Counted from the first letter of the stretch, positions 40,078-50,298 are shown. The stretch is DNA of 64,000 bases from Massilia phosphatilytica (GCF_002968015.1 NZ_PUIP01000001.1:186001-250000), one strand, 5' to 3'. The notes: generated by a model not told the origin, from the letters alone. Made by a program: numbers and translations.

Positions 40078-40725
40078 TCAAGCGCGCGTCAGCACGACGT
40101 GCGTCGCGGCCTGCGTCGGCACATGCTCGGTCACCTTGAACCCGAGCGCGGGCAGGTCGATGCCGGCCAGCAGCGCCTCTCCGGATCCCAGCAGCACGGG
40201 CGAGATGGCGAGGTGCATCTCGTCCACGAGCCCCGCCTGCAGGTATTGCCGGATGGTCGACACGCCGCCGCCCAGCCGCACGTCCTTGCCGCCCGCCGCC
40301 TCCTTGGCGCGAGCGAGGGCGGCTTCGATGCCGTCCGTGACGAAGTGGAACGTCGTGCCGCCCTTCATCTCGAGCGGGGGCCGGGGGTGGTGCGTCAGCA
40401 CGAAGACCGGCACGTGGTAGGGCGGTTCGTCGCCCCACCAGCCCTTCCACTCGTCGTCCGGCCACGGGCCACGCACGGGGCCGAACATGTTGCGGCCCAG
40501 GATCCACGCGCCGACATTCTCGAAGCCGCGCGCGGCGAACGTCTCGTCGGGGCCATCGGTCCCCTTCGACTCATCGCCCAGCATGCGCTGGAACGTGCGG
40601 GTGACGACGAACCATCGGTGCAGCGCCTCGCCGCCTTCGCCCAGCGGGTTCTGCAGGCTCTGGTTCGGGCCGGCCCCGTAGCCGTCGAGGGAAATGGCAA
40701 AGCAGCGGACTGTCAATCTGGACAT
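40078..40725 (-). CDS. dihydrofolate reductase family protein
   Basis: A 215-residue protein of the RibD-C/DHFR-like fold. ISLDGYGAGPNQSL, ILGRNMFGP and GGGVSTIRQYL are the family landmarks; the first and last are the NADPH-binding region. These proteins are widespread NADPH-dependent reductases with unknown substrates and are distinct from housekeeping FolA. AGGAGAACGACG before the ATG at 40725 supports the start. It converges with the YCII gene, three bases apart. Confidence 0.85.
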   Translation of the reverse strand: MSRLTVRCFAISLDGYGAGPNQSLQNPLGEGGEALHRWFVVTRTFQRMLGDESKGTDGPDETFAARGFENVGAWILGRNMFGPVRGPWPDDEWKGWWGDEPPYHVPVFVLTHHPRPPLEMKGGTTFHFVTDGIEAALARAKEAAGGKDVRLGGGVSTIRQYLQAGLVDEMHLAISPVLLGSGEALLAGIDLPALGFKVTEHVPTQAATHVVLTRA

Positions 40726-40811
40726 CGTCGTTCTCCTGTTGGACGGGGCGCGGGCTGCGACCCTCGTTCTGACGACGAACGGGGCACACCGTTTTCGACA
40801 ACGCCGCGCGC

Positions 40812-41780
40812 TCAATCGTTGATCTCGTCATCGCCCGGCTTGCGCCCGCGGCTGCGGTCGAGCGGGCCCTTCATCGCTTCCACGTCGCGCATGAACTCGT
40901 CCACACCGTGGTCGGGGCTCACGCGGACGGCGGGCGGCATCAGCACGGACATGTATAACTCGTCGGACCAGCGTCCTGTGCGCTGCACATTGCCAGCCAG
41001 AATCAGCCCGGAGCATAGCACGGCGACGCCGGCGCAAACCCACCGGTAGCGGATGTGGTTGCGGGGGCGGATCGTGCACAAGTGAAAGTAGATCATCCCG
41101 GCCAGCAGCACCGTCCCGACATGCGACGCGTAATGCGTGATGCCTTCCGCCGAGAAGGCGTAGGCCACCAGGCTGCCCAGCAGCACACAGGCGGCGAGGG
41201 CCGCGACGCCGCAGCCGAACACGAACAGGTGCCGGCCCAGCCGCGCATGACGGGCGAACAGCCGGTTGGCGCACGCCCAGATGCCGCCCCACAGCAGCGC
41301 GGCCGCGAGCCCGCCCGCGAGGGCCTCCGCGTAGCGCGCCAGCTCGAAATACTCCGTGTCGGCGAGCCAGCGCGCCAGCAGCGCCACGAAGCCGGCGAGC
41401 GCCAGTCCGGCGGCGGCGGGCAGCACGCCTTCCCAGGCGTGGAACGTGCGGTCGAGGAGTTCCGGCACGACCGGGACATCGGCCGCGCGCACGCGCAGCG
41501 CCGTGTGGCCGATGCGGACGATCGTGTCGCCCGTCAGCACGGCGTCCTGCCGGCGCTCGCCCTGGATGACGATGCCGTTGCGGCTGCCGAGGTCGTGCAG
41601 CACCAGGTGGCCGGCCGCATCCTGCTCGACGACGGCGTGCGCGGCGGCCGCGTAGTCGTCGTCGAGGATCACGTCGTTGTCGTAGCTGCGCCCGATGCGG
41701 ATCGGCAGGCGGTCCACGCGCTGGCGGTGCAGCACGTCGCCGTTCCTGGCCAGCAGCTCGACGAACCATGGCCCGGTCAT
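40812..41780 (-). CDS. FHA-domain multi-pass membrane protein
   Basis: A 322-residue protein. Residues about 5-100 form a forkhead-associated domain with GRSYDNDVILDD (G30, R31) and SRNG (66-69), the phosphothreonine-binding signature. Five hydrophobic segments follow (about 119-138, 152-170, 184-208, 219-237, 246-264). The C-terminal 55 residues are charged and soluble. Its ATG overlaps the protease stop as ATGA (41777-41780), so it is co-translated with the protease. It probably recruits phosphorylated proteins to the membrane; the partner is unknown. Confidence 0.85.
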   Translation of the reverse strand: MTGPWFVELLARNGDVLHRQRVDRLPIRIGRSYDNDVILDDDYAAAAHAVVEQDAAGHLVLHDLGSRNGIVIQGERRQDAVLTGDTIVRIGHTALRVRAADVPVVPELLDRTFHAWEGVLPAAAGLALAGFVALLARWLADTEYFELARYAEALAGGLAAALLWGGIWACANRLFARHARLGRHLFVFGCGVAALAACVLLGSLVAYAFSAEGITHYASHVGTVLLAGMIYFHLCTIRPRNHIRYRWVCAGVAVLCSGLILAGNVQRTGRWSDELYMSVLMPPAVRVSPDHGVDEFMRDVEAMKGPLDRSRGRKPGDDEIND

Positions 41781-43189
41781 TTTCCGCGGCTCCGTCCAAG
41801 CGCGGCAAGGAAGGCCCGCGTCGCGCGCATGCCGTTGTCGTACGAGACGCCCGCCAGGTCGAGCCGGCTCTGCAGATTGGCGTGCGCGTCGTCCGTGCTG
41901 GCGGCCAGCAAGGTGAAGTTGTAGAGCCCGGCGAACTTGCGGTAGGCGCGCACGCACGTCACGGCGCGCACGGGCAGCGTGGCCGTGTGCACGAACATCT
42001 CGGTGCAGGCGGGGCGGGTGAGGCGCGTGTCGCGGCCGGTGCCGATGCGGTCGACGCGAAAGCGCGAGCTGGCCAGCACCGCGAACTGCAGCGGGTGCAG
42101 CGAGCTGGAGCGGATTACCTGGTGTGTCATCGACACGTGGCCCGTCTGCTGCGTGTCCGACACGTAGATCGCCGCTTCCATCGCGCAGCTCACGGCGTCG
42201 AGCGTGTACTCGGCCTCGGCGCGGAAGTTCGAGCGGCCCCAGCAGCGCAACTGCTGCGACTCGCGCACGGGCACCTGGTATGGCCCCATCGTGCGCATGG
42301 ACAGTGGCTCGGCCAGCAGGCGGTCGATCAGCGCGCGCTGGTGTGCCAGCAGCTGCTGCCCGATCAGCGGATTGAAATTTTTTGGCGGATGCGGCTGCGC
42401 GGCGGCCAGCCGCAGCAGGTCCTGGCCGTATTTGACGGGCACGAGGAAGCTGACCAGTTCGCCGTCGAGGCGCTTGGACACATTCACGCCGGCCACGACG
42501 CCGGCCGCCGTCACGCTGGGCCCGCCGCTCATGCCGGAGTTGATGGGACCCGTGAAAATCAGCTGCTCATAAAAGCTGCGCGTAACGATGCCGTTGTACG
42601 ACCCTTCCGAGATGGCGAAACCGAGGTCGAGCGGATTGCCGAGCGAGTACAGGTACTGGCCCTGCACGAGTTTCACGGGCTTGTCCCCGACCTGGAAAAA
42701 GCCCGTGCCGTTGCGGTTCACGCGCACGACGGCCAGGTCGTGCAGCACGTCCACGGCCAGCAGTTCGACGGGGCCGCTCTTGCCGTCCGTGTCGACGTAT
42801 TCGCCGCTGTAGACGTCCGGGTCGAGCGCCATCTGCGACACGACGTGGTAATTGGTCAGCACGAGGTTGCCGGTGCCGACGAGGAAGCCGGAGCCGACGC
42901 TGGACTGGCTGCGGCCATTGCGCAGCAGCATGCGGATCTGCAACAGGTCGGCCCTGGCGGCGGAATACAGGGTCTGCGCGGCGCTGGACGGCGTGGGCAG
43001 CGCGGCCGTCTCGTCGGTTTCGCCGGGGCCGGGCGCGGGGGGCGTCGTGGCCGGGGGCGTCGCGGGCGGAATCACGAGCGGCGGCTGCGGCACCGGTTTG
43101 GCTTGCTGGTCTCCCTTGCCCGCGGCGACGGCAAGCGAAGCGGCGGCGCCGAAGATGAGGGCAGCAAGGGCGGCGGATGGGAGGCGCAT
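41777..43189 (-). CDS. secreted trypsin-like serine protease
   Basis: A 470-residue protein with a signal peptide (LAALIFGAAASLAVAA), a proline-rich linker (33-70) and an S1-type protease domain. The catalytic triad is visible as H115 (LTNYHVV), D151 (VLHDLAVV) and S221 (NSGMSGGPS). The C-terminal 200 residues, with several cysteines, are not a recognised PDZ domain. The start codon is the ATG at 43189. It shares a four-base overlap with the FHA gene that follows. Confidence 0.86.
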   Translation of the reverse strand: MRLPSAALAALIFGAAASLAVAAGKGDQQAKPVPQPPLVIPPATPPATTPPAPGPGETDETAALPTPSSAAQTLYSAARADLLQIRMLLRNGRSQSSVGSGFLVGTGNLVLTNYHVVSQMALDPDVYSGEYVDTDGKSGPVELLAVDVLHDLAVVRVNRNGTGFFQVGDKPVKLVQGQYLYSLGNPLDLGFAISEGSYNGIVTRSFYEQLIFTGPINSGMSGGPSVTAAGVVAGVNVSKRLDGELVSFLVPVKYGQDLLRLAAAQPHPPKNFNPLIGQQLLAHQRALIDRLLAEPLSMRTMGPYQVPVRESQQLRCWGRSNFRAEAEYTLDAVSCAMEAAIYVSDTQQTGHVSMTHQVIRSSSLHPLQFAVLASSRFRVDRIGTGRDTRLTRPACTEMFVHTATLPVRAVTCVRAYRKFAGLYNFTLLAASTDDAHANLQSRLDLAGVSYDNGMRATRAFLAALGRSRGK

Positions 43190-43229
43190 GATGCCCCCAT
43201 CTTGCCAGAAGCGCTCGCGGCGGGGGGTA

Positions 43230-43874
43230 TTACTCGCTGTCGAGCACGGCTTCGGTCGCCGGGGTCATCATGTGTCCCAGCTTTGCCTGCTTGGTGTTCA
43301 GGTAGTTGTCGTTGTAGGCGTTGCGGTTGACGAGCAGCGGCACGCGTTCGGCGACCTGGATGCCCAGCTTGCCGAGGGCGTCGATCTTGCGCGGGTTGTT
43401 CGTCATCAGGCGCACGGCCTCGATGCCGAACTGCTCCAGCATCGGCAGCACCAGCTCGTAGTTGCGGGCGTCGGCGTGGAAGCCCAGCTGCAGGTTCGCT
43501 TCGACCGTGTCGGCACCGGCTTCCTGCAGGCGGTAGGCGCGGATCTTGTTCACGAGGCCGATGCCGCGGCCTTCCTGGCGCAGGTACAGCAAGATGCCGC
43601 GACCTTCGTCGGCGATGCGGCGCAGCGCGGATTCCAGCTGGGCGCCGCAGTCGCAGCGCTGCGAGAACATCACGTCGCCCGTCAGGCATTCCGAGTGGAT
43701 GCGCGCCAGCGGGGCGTCACCCGTGGACAGGTCGCCCAGCGTCATCGCCAGATGCTCCTTGCCGGTCGAATGTTCGACGAACGCATGCAGGGTGAACTGC
43801 GCCCACGGCGTCGGCAGGGAGCACGACGTGACGTAGTCGACGAGGTTGGACGGCGCGGTGGCTTTGTCTTGCAT
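43230..43874 (-). CDS. ribA: GTP cyclohydrolase II
   Basis: A 214-residue enzyme converting GTP to 2,5-diamino-6-ribosylaminopyrimidinone 5'-phosphate, the first step of riboflavin biosynthesis. Zinc ligands C63, C74 and C76 ([16 protein letters not shown]) and the GTP-binding [13 protein letters not shown] (98-110) are intact. The start at 43874 (ATG) has an AGGAAAA site; the frame opens at 43901. It stands alone here, without other rib genes. Confidence 0.95.
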   Translation of the reverse strand: MQDKATAPSNLVDYVTSCSLPTPWAQFTLHAFVEHSTGKEHLAMTLGDLSTGDAPLARIHSECLTGDVMFSQRCDCGAQLESALRRIADEGRGILLYLRQEGRGIGLVNKIRAYRLQEAGADTVEANLQLGFHADARNYELVLPMLEQFGIEAVRLMTNNPRKIDALGKLGIQVAERVPLLVNRNAYNDNYLNTKQAKLGHMMTPATEAVLDSE

Positions 43875-44112
43875 GGCTTTTCCTGGCGATGAAGCAAACA
43901 AATAATGGTTACGTAACAGGCGAGTTTACCGGAAATCGGACATGGCCGTGTAATCGGCCCCTGCGCCTTCCCATCCGATATGGGTGCTGCTGGTCGGAAA
44001 TACAACATCGTCACGCGAGTGTTCACGTGGTGCAACACTATTCCCGCACGGAATCTGGGCTGTGCTAGGCTGGCACCAGCGTCGATACGGGCGCCATGTA
44101 CTCTTGTTCGCC

Positions 44113-46398
44113 ATGCCAAATCCCCTGAAATTCGTCCGCCGCCTGCTGCCGCGCGCCCTCGGCGCCTGGCTCGCCCTGGCCTTCGTGCTGCTGTGCATTG
44201 TTCTCACGCTCGTCCTGACGTCCGTCATCGAACGCAAGTCGGCGGAACAGGTCCAGACGAGCATCGGCCACGGCCTGGCCGAGCTGGCGATGCAGACGTC
44301 GGACAAGCTGGAACGCGGCATGTTCGAACGCTACCGCGAGGTCGGATTGCTCGCCAGGCGGCGCGCGCTGGCCGACGACCAGCCGCAGGAACGCCGGCGC
44401 GCCACGCTGGACGGCATCCAGCACAGCCTCGGTTACTACAGCTGGATCGGCCTGGCCGGCCTGGATGGCAAGGTGCAGGTCTCGGCCCAGGGCTTGCTGG
44501 AAGGGGCGGACGTGTCCAAGCGCCCGTGGTTCCGCAATGCCCTGCGCGGCATCCACGCGGGCGACGTGCACGAGGCCGTGCTGCTCGCGCGCTACCTGCC
44601 CCGGCAGGACGAGCCCTGGCGCTTCGTCGATGTCGCCTTCCCCTATGTCGACGACCAGGGCGTGACGCGTGGCGTGCTGGGCGCGCACCTGTCCTGGCAA
44701 TGGGCGCGCGACGTCGAGCGTTCCGTCATGGCCGGGATCGCCGCACGACGCCAGGTCGAGGCCCTGATCGTGGATGCGGACGGCAACGTGCTGCTCGGCC
44801 CGGCCGACGTGGCGGGCCGGCGCCTGACCCTGCCGAGCCTGAAGGCGGCCCATGCGCAGCGCCGCGGCGGCTACGCCGTCGAGACGTGGCCGGACGGCCG
44901 GTCCTACCTCGTCGGCTACCAGCTCGGTCACGGCTATGGCGAGTATCCCGGCCTGGGCTGGACGGTGCTCGTGCGCCAGAACGCCGACGACGCCTTCGCC
45001 CCCGTGCGCCGCCTGCGCGAATATGGCCTGGCCAGCGGCGTGGTGCTGGCGGGCGTGTTCTCGCTGGCCGGCGTGTGGCTGGCGCGCCGCATCACGCGGC
45101 CGCTGGGCGACCTGGCCGATGCCGCGCAGCGCATCCGCGCGGGCGAGACGACCCCGATCGAAGTGCGCAAGGGCGGCTATGCCGAGGTCCGCGCGCTGGC
45201 CACGACCCTGAACGCGCTCGTGGCGAACCTCGTGCGCCGCCGGCGCGCGCTGGAAGACTTGAACGCGACGCTGGAGGCGCGCGTCGCCCAGCGCACGCGC
45301 GAGCTGGAACAGGCCCTGGCCAGCGTGCGCGCCAACGAACAGCGCATCGCCACCATCATCGAGACGGCGCAGGATGCCTTCGTCGGCATCGACATGCGCG
45401 GGCGCATCTGCGACTGGAACTCGGCGGCCACGACGATGCTCGGCTGGTCGCGCGACGAAGCCCTCGGCCGGGTCGTCTCGGAACTCGTGATGCCCGAACG
45501 CTTCCGCGCCCGCTCGCGCGAACTGCTCGCCGGTTTCCTCGAGACGGGCGAGCTGGAGATCCTCGGCCAGCGCGCCGAACGCATCCTGCTTGCACGCGAC
45601 GGCCGCGAGATCCCCGTCGAGATGACGCTGGGCCTGGCCGGGACGGGCGACGGCCTGTTCTTCTCGGCCTTCGTGCACGACATCTCGGCGCGCAAGGAAG
45701 TCGAGCGGATGAAGGATGAATTCGTGTCGACCGTGTCGCACGAACTGCGCACGCCGCTGACGGCGATCTCGGCGTCGCTGGCGCTGCTGGCCGACGGCAT
45801 GGCCGGCGAGCTGCCGCCCGACGCGAAGGGCCTCGTCGACGTCGCCAACGCGAGCTCGGGACGGCTCGTGCGCCTGATCGGCGACGTGCTGGACATCCAG
45901 AAGATGGACGCCGGCAGCATGACGTTCGAGCGCGCGGTGCAGCCGGTGCTGCCGCTGGCGGAGGATGCCGTCGCGGCGATGCAGAGCTTCGCCGCGCAAT
46001 CCGGCGTCGAGCTGTCGTGCGTGGCGGCGCCCGGCGCGGAAAGCGCGCGCGTGGACGTCGACCGCGACCGCCTGGCCCAGGTGCTCACGAACCTGCTGTC
46101 GAACGCGATCAAGTTTTCCGGACCCGGGGCGACGGTGCGCACGCAGGTCGAGACGGGCGCCGAGCGCGTGCGCCTCGCCGTGGCCGACGAAGGCGCGGGC
46201 ATTCCGGAAGCGTTCCGCGAGCGCGTGTTCCAGCGCTTCGCCCAGGCCGACGGCGCCGATTCGCGGCGCCAGGGCGGCACGGGCCTCGGCCTGTCGATCT
46301 GCAAGACGATCGTCGAGGAGCTCGGCGGGAACATCTGGTTCGACAGCGCCGAGGGCATCGGCACCACGTTCTACGTCGAGCTGCCGCTCGCCGCCTGA
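44113..46398 (+). CDS. hybrid-domain sensor histidine kinase (Cache-HAMP-PAS-HisKA)
   Basis: A 761-residue membrane sensor kinase. Helix 1 is about residues 12-37 and is followed by a periplasmic double-Cache-like domain (about 40-300). Helix 2 (about 302-324) leads into HAMP, a coiled coil, a PAS domain (about 415-520), the dimerisation/phospho-acceptor motif FVSTVSHELRTPL and the ATPase N, G1 and G2 boxes (LLSNAIKFSG, DEGAGIPEAF, GTGLGLSICKTIVEE). No receiver is attached. The ATG at 44113 precedes the first helix. Its 3' end overlaps the convergent GGDEF/EAL gene by 28 bases. Confidence 0.9.
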   Translation: MPNPLKFVRRLLPRALGAWLALAFVLLCIVLTLVLTSVIERKSAEQVQTSIGHGLAELAMQTSDKLERGMFERYREVGLLARRRALADDQPQERRRATLDGIQHSLGYYSWIGLAGLDGKVQVSAQGLLEGADVSKRPWFRNALRGIHAGDVHEAVLLARYLPRQDEPWRFVDVAFPYVDDQGVTRGVLGAHLSWQWARDVERSVMAGIAARRQVEALIVDADGNVLLGPADVAGRRLTLPSLKAAHAQRRGGYAVETWPDGRSYLVGYQLGHGYGEYPGLGWTVLVRQNADDAFAPVRRLREYGLASGVVLAGVFSLAGVWLARRITRPLGDLADAAQRIRAGETTPIEVRKGGYAEVRALATTLNALVANLVRRRRALEDLNATLEARVAQRTRELEQALASVRANEQRIATIIETAQDAFVGIDMRGRICDWNSAATTMLGWSRDEALGRVVSELVMPERFRARSRELLAGFLETGELEILGQRAERILLARDGREIPVEMTLGLAGTGDGLFFSAFVHDISARKEVERMKDEFVSTVSHELRTPLTAISASLALLADGMAGELPPDAKGLVDVANASSGRLVRLIGDVLDIQKMDAGSMTFERAVQPVLPLAEDAVAAMQSFAAQSGVELSCVAAPGAESARVDVDRDRLAQVLTNLLSNAIKFSGPGATVRTQVETGAERVRLAVADEGAGIPEAFRERVFQRFAQADGADSRRQGGTGLGLSICKTIVEELGGNIWFDSAEGIGTTFYVELPLAA

Positions 46399-48539
46399 GC
46401 GCGCGTTACGCCATACGTCCGCTCGAATTCGTCCAGCGCCACGGGGCGGCCCAGCAGATAGCCCTGCATCACGTCGCAGCCGTGTGCGGCCAGGAACGCG
46501 TGCTGCGCATCGAGTTCCACGCCCTCGGCGATCGTCGCCAGGTGCAGCTTCCGCGCCAGGGCGATGATGGCTTCGACGATCGACGACGCATTCGGGTCGT
46601 GGTCGACCTCGCGCACGAACGAGCGGTCGATCTTCAGCGCCGCCAGCGGAAAGCGGGCCAGGTAGGCCAGCGACGAGTAGCCGGTGCCGAAATCGTCCAG
46701 CGCGAAGTGGATGCCGAGCCGGCGTAGCTGCTGCATACGGTCGACCAGGTCGTCCGGGTTGCGCGCAAACACGCTCTCCGTCAGTTCCAGCGTGAGGCGG
46801 TCGGCCCGCGCGCCCGTGGCGGCCAGCAGGGCGGCGACGGCGTGCGGGAAATCGGGGTCGCGCAACTGGTGCACGCTGACGTTCACCGCGAGCTTAATTG
46901 CGGCGAGGCCAGGGGCGCGGGCCCAGCGGGCGAGCGCGTGGCAGCCCTGTTCCAGCACGTCCAGCCCGAGCGCGGCGATGAGGCCGCCCGATTCGGCCGC
47001 GCCGATGAATTCGCCGGGGCTCACCAGTTCATCGGCGCCGCGTTGCCAGCGCACGAGCGCCTCCGCCCCGACGAGGCTCCCGTCGTGGCCGAACTGCGGC
47101 TGGCAGTACAGCACGAACTGGCGGTGCGCGAGCCCCGTGCGCAGCGCGGCCGACAGCGCGGCCTGGCGGTCCACCGCGGCCTGCATGCCGGGGTCGAAGA
47201 AACGCACCGTGTTGCGGCCTTCTTCCTTGGCGCGGTACATCGCGAGGTCGGCCTGGCGCAGCAGGGCGTCGATGCTGGTGGGCGCGCCGTCGAACAGCGT
47301 GACGCCGATGCTCGGGCTGCTGGCGCACTGGCGTCCGGCCAGCTCGAACGGCTCGCCCAGGACATCGAGGATCTTGCGGCCCACGGCATGGACTTCGACC
47401 GTTGCCTCGTCCGGACTGGCGCCCAGGTTTTCCAGCACGATCACGAATTCGTCGCCGCCCAGGCGCGCCAGGTGGTCGCCTTCGCGCAGCGCCCGGCGCA
47501 GCCGCCGCGCCACTTCGCGCAGCAGCAGGTCGCCCACGTCGTGGCCCATCGTGTCGTTCAGCAGCTTGAAGTTGTCGAGGTCGAGGAACAGCAGGGCGCC
47601 GTGGCGGCCGGCGCGGCCGTTGCGCGCGAGGATCTGGCCCAGCTCGTCGATCAGGAAGCGCCGGTTCGGCAGGCCGGTCAACTGGTCGAAGTACGCCAGC
47701 TCGTGGATGCGGTGCTCGACCTGCTTGCGCTCCGTGAGGTCGGTGTTGGTGCCGGACAGGCGCACGGCTTTGCCGGCGCCGTCGCGCAGGATGAAGCCGC
47801 GGCTCAGCACGGGGACGTAGTGGCCGTCGCGGTGGCGCAGGCGGAACTCCATGCTGTAGGCCTGGCGCGGCCCGGGCAGCAGTTCGTCCAGCAGCGCGAG
47901 CACGCGGATGCGGTCCTCGGGATGCGTCAGGCGCACCCACGCCTCCGGGTCGGCCGCCTGCGTGTCCGGGTCGAAGCCGAGCATGTCCCAATAGCGCGCC
48001 GAATAATAGATCTCGCCCGTGACGAGGTCCCAGTCCCACGGCGCGTCGGTCGAACCCTGCAGCGCGAGCCGCATGCGTTCCTCGGATTTATGCAGCGACT
48101 GTTCCGCGTACTTGAGGGCCGTGCAGTCCGTGAAGCAGACGACGACGCAGCAGATGGCGCCATGCTCGTCATGCTCCGGGTACGCGTTGCAGATTGCCCA
48201 GCGCACGTCGCCCCGGGCGGGGCGGGGCACGCCGACGACGAGGTCGGACACCTTGCCGCCCGTGCGCAGGACGGTATTCACGGGATATTCGGATGGTGGC
48301 ATGCGGCTGCCGTCCGCGCGCACGAAATGCCAGGCCTCGTCGCTGGCCTCGACCCCCAGCACCTGGGATTCGCTGCGTCCGAGCAGCGTGAGCGCCTGGC
48401 AGTTGGCCGCCGCCACGCGTCCGGCGGCATCGTGCATCACGACACCAGCCGGCAGGTGGGCGAGCAGATCGTCGAAGCGGCGCCGGGCGTCGTCCGGGAC
48501 GCCGTCGGCGCGATTGATGCTTGGCGGGTACGCTGGCAT
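46371..48539 (-). CDS. PAS-PAS-GGDEF-EAL protein
   Basis: A 722-residue cytoplasmic c-di-GMP enzyme. Two PAS domains (about 20-140 and 150-275) precede a GGDEF domain with intact GGDEF (LGGDEFVIVL) and an EAL domain with AEALVRW, the ELTESV, DDFGTGYSS and AEGVEL motifs. Both catalytic motifs look intact, so it may be bifunctional or conditionally one-way. It has no membrane segment. Its stop lies inside the convergent sensor kinase's last codons. Confidence 0.9.
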   Translation of the reverse strand: MPAYPPSINRADGVPDDARRRFDDLLAHLPAGVVMHDAAGRVAAANCQALTLLGRSESQVLGVEASDEAWHFVRADGSRMPPSEYPVNTVLRTGGKVSDLVVGVPRPARGDVRWAICNAYPEHDEHGAICCVVVCFTDCTALKYAEQSLHKSEERMRLALQGSTDAPWDWDLVTGEIYYSARYWDMLGFDPDTQAADPEAWVRLTHPEDRIRVLALLDELLPGPRQAYSMEFRLRHRDGHYVPVLSRGFILRDGAGKAVRLSGTNTDLTERKQVEHRIHELAYFDQLTGLPNRRFLIDELGQILARNGRAGRHGALLFLDLDNFKLLNDTMGHDVGDLLLREVARRLRRALREGDHLARLGGDEFVIVLENLGASPDEATVEVHAVGRKILDVLGEPFELAGRQCASSPSIGVTLFDGAPTSIDALLRQADLAMYRAKEEGRNTVRFFDPGMQAAVDRQAALSAALRTGLAHRQFVLYCQPQFGHDGSLVGAEALVRWQRGADELVSPGEFIGAAESGGLIAALGLDVLEQGCHALARWARAPGLAAIKLAVNVSVHQLRDPDFPHAVAALLAATGARADRLTLELTESVFARNPDDLVDRMQQLRRLGIHFALDDFGTGYSSLAYLARFPLAALKIDRSFVREVDHDPNASSIVEAIIALARKLHLATIAEGVELDAQHAFLAAHGCDVMQGYLLGRPVALDEFERTYGVTRAQAASGSST

Positions 48540-48619
48540 GTGGACTTTTGGTTACGTTGTCCGTGCATGCTAGCAGGTCCCGCACGCCGATGGCGCGCGC
48601 TCAGGCCGCCTGTGTCGCG

Positions 48620-50254
48620 TCAGCCCGACGGCAGCGCGTGGTAGCGGAAATCACGCAGGCGCACGGTCCCTTTGCCCGCCGCGTACACGCCCACTTTCAG
48701 GCTCAGGAACCCGCCGAACACGTTGTGGTGGATCCCCGACACTTCCATGCGCGTGCCGTGCAGGATCCAGGTCTTGCCGCCGTCGAGCGAGTAGCGGAAG
48801 GTCACCACGTTCGCGTCGTTCGTCAGGCGCACGCGCACGCTGGAGACGGTGTGCGGGCGCCGCGCCCACGGATGCTCCTCGGCATACTGGTACGTCTTCA
48901 TGGTGTCCGGGGTAAAACCCACGCCGACGAACGCCTTCGGGTTGTAGTACAGGAGCAGGCCGCCCTCGGCCGGGCCGACCAGGTCGAGGGTGATCTCGGC
49001 CTCGTACGACCGGTCGCCGACGCCGCACGTGAGCGGCGTGCTGTCGGCCGGCGTGCTGCCTTTGCCCTTGATTTCCAGGCCGCCGTTCGCGAAGCGCACG
49101 CGCGTCATCTCGTCCGGCGCCGGGTCGTGGAACGACCACTGGACACCGAAGCGGTCCTTCGAAAAATCGTCGGACAGCGCAAACCCGTTCGGCCCCGCCT
49201 TGCCGCCGCGCGGCTTGGCCAAAGGTTTCGAGAGGTCGCCGCCCTTCGCGCGGAACCAGCCGTCGGCCGTCCATTCCATCGGTTCGAGCAGCGTCTGGCG
49301 GCCCAGGGTGCGGTAGCCGTTCTCGTAGCCGTGGTAGACCATCCACCAGTCGCCGGCCGGTCCCTCGACGAGCGATGCGTGGCCGCGCGACCACCACGGT
49401 TCGGCGGTGCCGGTCGTGCGCACGAGCGGGTTGTGCGGACAGTGCTCCCACGGGCCGTTGATGGATTTCGAACGGGCCGCGATCACCATGTGCCCCGTCA
49501 CCGGTCCGGCCGTGCCGCCCACGGCAGTGACCAGGTAGAAGTACTCGCCGTGGCGCAGCAGTTTCGGGCCTTCCGGCGCGAAGTTCTCGGTGATCCAGTC
49601 TTCCGGGTAGCGCCACGGTTGATAGGCCGGTTCGACGGCGCCGTCGGTCGCGAGGCCGTCGTCCGTGAGGCGGATGCGGCGGATGCCGTTGACGAACAGG
49701 TAGCGCTTGCCGTCCTCGCCCACGATGTGGCCCGGGTCGATGCAGCCGGAGATCTTGAGGTCGACCGGATCGCTCCACGGGCCCTCGATGCGGTCGGCCC
49801 AGATGGCGTAGATCGACCACGTGCTGCCGTCCGGCGCGGCCGGGATGTAGATGAAGTAGCGGCCATTATGCTTGCACAGGTCGAGCGCCCAGATCGTGCC
49901 CAGCGGTTTCCTTAAAGCGGGACCGACCGGCGCCCAGTTGACCAGGTCCGTCGAATGCCAGATCACGATGCCCGGGTACGAGAAGAAGGACGAGAAGGTC
50001 ATGTAATAGTCCTTGCCGTCCTTGAGGATCGTCGGATCCGGATGGTCGCCCGCGATGATCGGGTTGACGTACGTGCCGTCGCCACGGTCGGCCTTGCGCT
50101 GGCCTTCGATGCCGCGACCCCAGCCCGGGAAGGGGGACGCGCAGGCGGCGGTGTTCGATGCGGCGGCTTGCGCGGGCAGGGTGATCGGCAGGGAAGCGGC
50201 GCCGGCGCCGGCCAGCAGGGTCTTGAACGCGTTGCGGCGGGATGGGTTGGTCAA
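48620..50254 (-). CDS. glycoside hydrolase family 43 protein
   Basis: A 544-residue glycosidase (xylosidase/arabinofuranosidase type). The general-base Asp is in the HPDPTI motif (D73), and a second conserved Asp lies in GCIDPGHIVG. A twin-arginine motif PSRRNAFK is followed by a hydrophobic stretch, so it is probably exported. The TTG at 50254 is chosen because GGAG lies six bases before it and the Tat motif then starts at residue 4. An upstream ATG at 50320 would put the operator and the likely promoter inside the gene. Substrate is inferred from family only. Confidence 0.82.
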   Translation of the reverse strand: MTNPSRRNAFKTLLAGAGAASLPITLPAQAAASNTAACASPFPGWGRGIEGQRKADRGDGTYVNPIIAGDHPDPTILKDGKDYYMTFSSFFSYPGIVIWHSTDLVNWAPVGPALRKPLGTIWALDLCKHNGRYFIYIPAAPDGSTWSIYAIWADRIEGPWSDPVDLKISGCIDPGHIVGEDGKRYLFVNGIRRIRLTDDGLATDGAVEPAYQPWRYPEDWITENFAPEGPKLLRHGEYFYLVTAVGGTAGPVTGHMVIAARSKSINGPWEHCPHNPLVRTTGTAEPWWSRGHASLVEGPAGDWWMVYHGYENGYRTLGRQTLLEPMEWTADGWFRAKGGDLSKPLAKPRGGKAGPNGFALSDDFSKDRFGVQWSFHDPAPDEMTRVRFANGGLEIKGKGSTPADSTPLTCGVGDRSYEAEITLDLVGPAEGGLLLYYNPKAFVGVGFTPDTMKTYQYAEEHPWARRPHTVSSVRVRLTNDANVVTFRYSLDGGKTWILHGTRMEVSGIHHNVFGGFLSLKVGVYAAGKGTVRLRDFRYHALPSG

Positions 50255-50298
50255 GCGGGTCTCCAGTTCTTGTGCGTGATGATGGTTTCCAAGAGTAT

